From positions 1 through 8,004 of the forward strand of contig VBKX01000412.1 of the NCBI GenBank assembly GCA_005879435.1: a stretch of 8,004 nt of DNA. The letters are read 5' to 3'. A model generated the notes under the pieces. That model did not search any database, had not been told where the DNA came from, and saw only the letters and a program-made list of their open reading frames with translations. The DNA comes from Deltaproteobacteria bacterium. Its GTDB lineage: Bacteria > Desulfobacterota > Binatia > UBA9968. The position numbers and the translations under genes were made by a program. Positions 6,800-8,004 of the stretch are shown piece by piece (position 1 is the first letter of the stretch; each line of letters begins with the position of its first letter).

Positions 6800-6871
6800 G
6801 TTCAAGCCGTTCAAAAGGTTCAAATCGTTCAAGCCGTGTAAAAGGTTCAAATCGTTCAAGCCGTGTAAAAC
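6800..6871. repeat. Direct array of eight 9-bp units between hyuA and hyuB
   Basis: Starting at 6800, eight contiguous nonamers follow the pattern GTTCAANNN or the variant GTGTAAAAN: GTTCAAGCC, GTTCAAAAG, GTTCAAATC, GTTCAAGCC, GTGTAAAAG, GTTCAAATC, GTTCAAGCC, GTGTAAAAC. A higher-order 27-bp unit of three nonamers is tandemly duplicated at 6818-6844 and 6845-6871 with 26 of 27 bases identical. Unlike the other two arrays it has no inverted arm. It begins 9 bp after the hyuA stop and ends 8 bp before the hyuB ATG, so it fills most of the gap inside a probable operon. Confidence 0.95.
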
Positions 6872-6879
6872 AGAAGAAT

Positions 6880-8004
6880 ATGAATACTGCACAATCGGCG
6901 AATAAACCCCAGGTCGACGCTTTTACTGCCGAGGTGATTCGGAGTGCGTTGGTCGCGATCACCGGAGAGATGAAGACCAATTTGATGCGCACGGCGTATC
7001 ACACGATCATTTACGAAGCCGAAGATTTTACCGTGGGACTATTCGATGGCGACGGCAACACGATCTCCATCGGGCTCGGGCTGCCGATGTTTATTCGCGG
7101 CTTGTCCGATGCGATCAAGGCGAAGATCGCGCACTGGGGCAGGGAAAACATCGAGCCCGGCGACATTCTCCTCACCAACGATAGTTACACGATGGGCAGC
7201 CACTTGAACCACCTGATTTTTACGCTGCCGATTTTTAACGACGGCGAGCTGGTCGCGTTTTCTTCTGCGATGGCGCATTGGCAGGACGTCGGTGGACAGC
7301 TCGGCGGCGTGACACGCGATATCTTTTCCGAAGGGCTGCAGATGCCGTTCGTGAAAAGTTTCCGGGCTGGAAAAGAGAATCCCGAGATCACTGCGATTAT
7401 CAAAGCCAACGTGCGTGTGCCGGAACGGGCCATGGGCGATATGCGCGCGCAGCTCGCTTCGATTCGCACCGGGGAGCGGCGCGTGATGCATTTATTAAAG
7501 CGCTATGGCAACGAGGCGTTCAAACAGAGCATCCGGCTGATCTACGAGCAGAGTGAAAAAGTCGCGCGCGCGGCGGTGGAGAAAATTCCCGATGGCGTTT
7601 ACGAAGCCGAGTCGTTCATGGACGACGACGGCGTGAGTCTCCTCAAACATATTCCGATTAAAGTCCGTGTCGAAGTCAGCGGCGACAAAATGACGATCGA
7701 TCTGAGCGATGTCAGCCCGCAGGTGGCGGGATTCTACAACTCCGGCATTACCGCCGGTCGCTCAGCCGCCGAAGTTGTTTTCAAGTGTGTCACCGCGCCG
7801 CTGCTCTTGCCGATCAACGACGGCTCGTTTCGGCCGCTCAAGATCATTCTTCCGCCGGGGCGCGTGGTGAGCGCGGTAAAGCCGGCGCCGGTGCGCGTCT
7901 GGATGACTGTGCCGATGACCGTGTGCGACACGATTTTTCGAGCGCTGGCGCCGGCCTGTCCGGAGCGCACGATCGCCGGGCATTATGCCGATCTCTGTAC
8001 CGTC
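6880..8004 (+). CDS. hyuB: Hydantoinase/5-oxoprolinase family protein, B-type subunit, 3' end outside window
   Basis: HyuB is the partner of HyuA and contributes the hydrolase or carboxylase active site. I translated 375 codons without a stop from the ATG at 6880 to the window edge; the family is usually 520-600 residues, so roughly a third is missing. Family landmarks are VIRSALVAITGEMKTNLMRTAY (19-40), EDFTVGLFDGDGN (48-60), the G-DILLTNDSY block (94-103), GSHLNHLIF (106-114), AHWQDVGGQLGGVT (132-145), SEGLQMP (150-156) and PINDGSFRPLKI (311-322) followed by a PPG turn. Two motif details differ from the commonest form: NDSY for NDPY, and AHWQDVGG for AHHxDVGG. I recall such forms from an existing HyuB subgroup, so they need not mean loss of activity. 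Only a weak AGAAG precedes the ATG. The gene is probably co-transcribed with hyuA despite the intervening repeat. Confidence 0.94.
   Translation, partial: MNTAQSANKPQVDAFTAEVIRSALVAITGEMKTNLMRTAYHTIIYEAEDFTVGLFDGDGNTISIGLGLPMFIRGLSDAIKAKIAHWGRENIEPGDILLTNDSYTMGSHLNHLIFTLPIFNDGELVAFSSAMAHWQDVGGQLGGVTRDIFSEGLQMPFVKSFRAGKENPEITAIIKANVRVPERAMGDMRAQLASIRTGERRVMHLLKRYGNEAFKQSIRLIYEQSEKVARAAVEKIPDGVYEAESFMDDDGVSLLKHIPIKVRVEVSGDKMTIDLSDVSPQVAGFYNSGITAGRSAAEVVFKCVTAPLLLPINDGSFRPLKIILPPGRVVSAVKPAPVRVWMTVPMTVCDTIFRALAPACPERTIAGHYADLCTV

Overview
The window carries two divergent gene sets from a moderately GC-rich, probably uncultivated bacterium. On the minus strand, in transcription order, lie selA, selB and the 5' part of selD, which is the core machinery for making selenocysteine and inserting it into proteins. 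On the plus strand lie a small unrecognised gene, a hydantoinase/oxoprolinase A-type subunit (hyuA) and the 5' part of its partner hyuB. The protein families are clear, but the taxon is not. A selenocysteine-containing SelD, many G/C-ending codons and short-period intergenic repeats would suit a lineage near the deltaproteobacteria, NC10 or similar soil and sediment groups. That placement is a guess.

Layout. Positions 1-605 (minus) are selD, cut by the window edge and interrupted by an in-frame TGA at 548-546. This TGA sits exactly where SelD proteins carry their catalytic Cys or Sec, so it is read here as selenocysteine, and a SECIS-like hairpin follows it. An ordinary gene caller would break or miss this gene. 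Positions 640-2574 (minus) are selB, the Sec-tRNA-specific elongation factor. Positions 2575-2711 hold a palindromic array of 7-bp units. Positions 2712-4115 (minus) are selA. Positions 4116-4267 are the divergent intergenic region, with a good plus-strand promoter candidate. Positions 4268-4633 (plus) encode a 121-residue hypothetical protein. Positions 4634-4732 hold a palindromic array of 8-bp units followed by the ribosome binding site of hyuA. Positions 4733-6790 (plus) are hyuA. Positions 6791-6879 hold a direct array of 9-bp units. Positions 6880-8004 (plus) are the start of hyuB, which runs off the end.

How the genes work together. SelD makes selenophosphate, SelA uses it to convert Ser-tRNA(Sec) into Sec-tRNA(Sec), and SelB carries that tRNA to UGA codons marked by SECIS hairpins. 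Because SelD itself appears to need Sec, the operon would depend on its own products. The tRNA(Sec) gene selC is not in the window. HyuA and HyuB form an ATP-dependent amidohydrolase or carboxylase of unknown substrate, and no functional link to selenium is visible.

The most unusual structure is intergenic. Three of the gaps hold short-period repeat arrays with periods 7, 8 and 9. Two arrays are folded into inverted arms and one is purely direct, and the 7-bp and 9-bp arrays share the hexamer GTTCAA. No gene-free stretch exceeds 300 bases.
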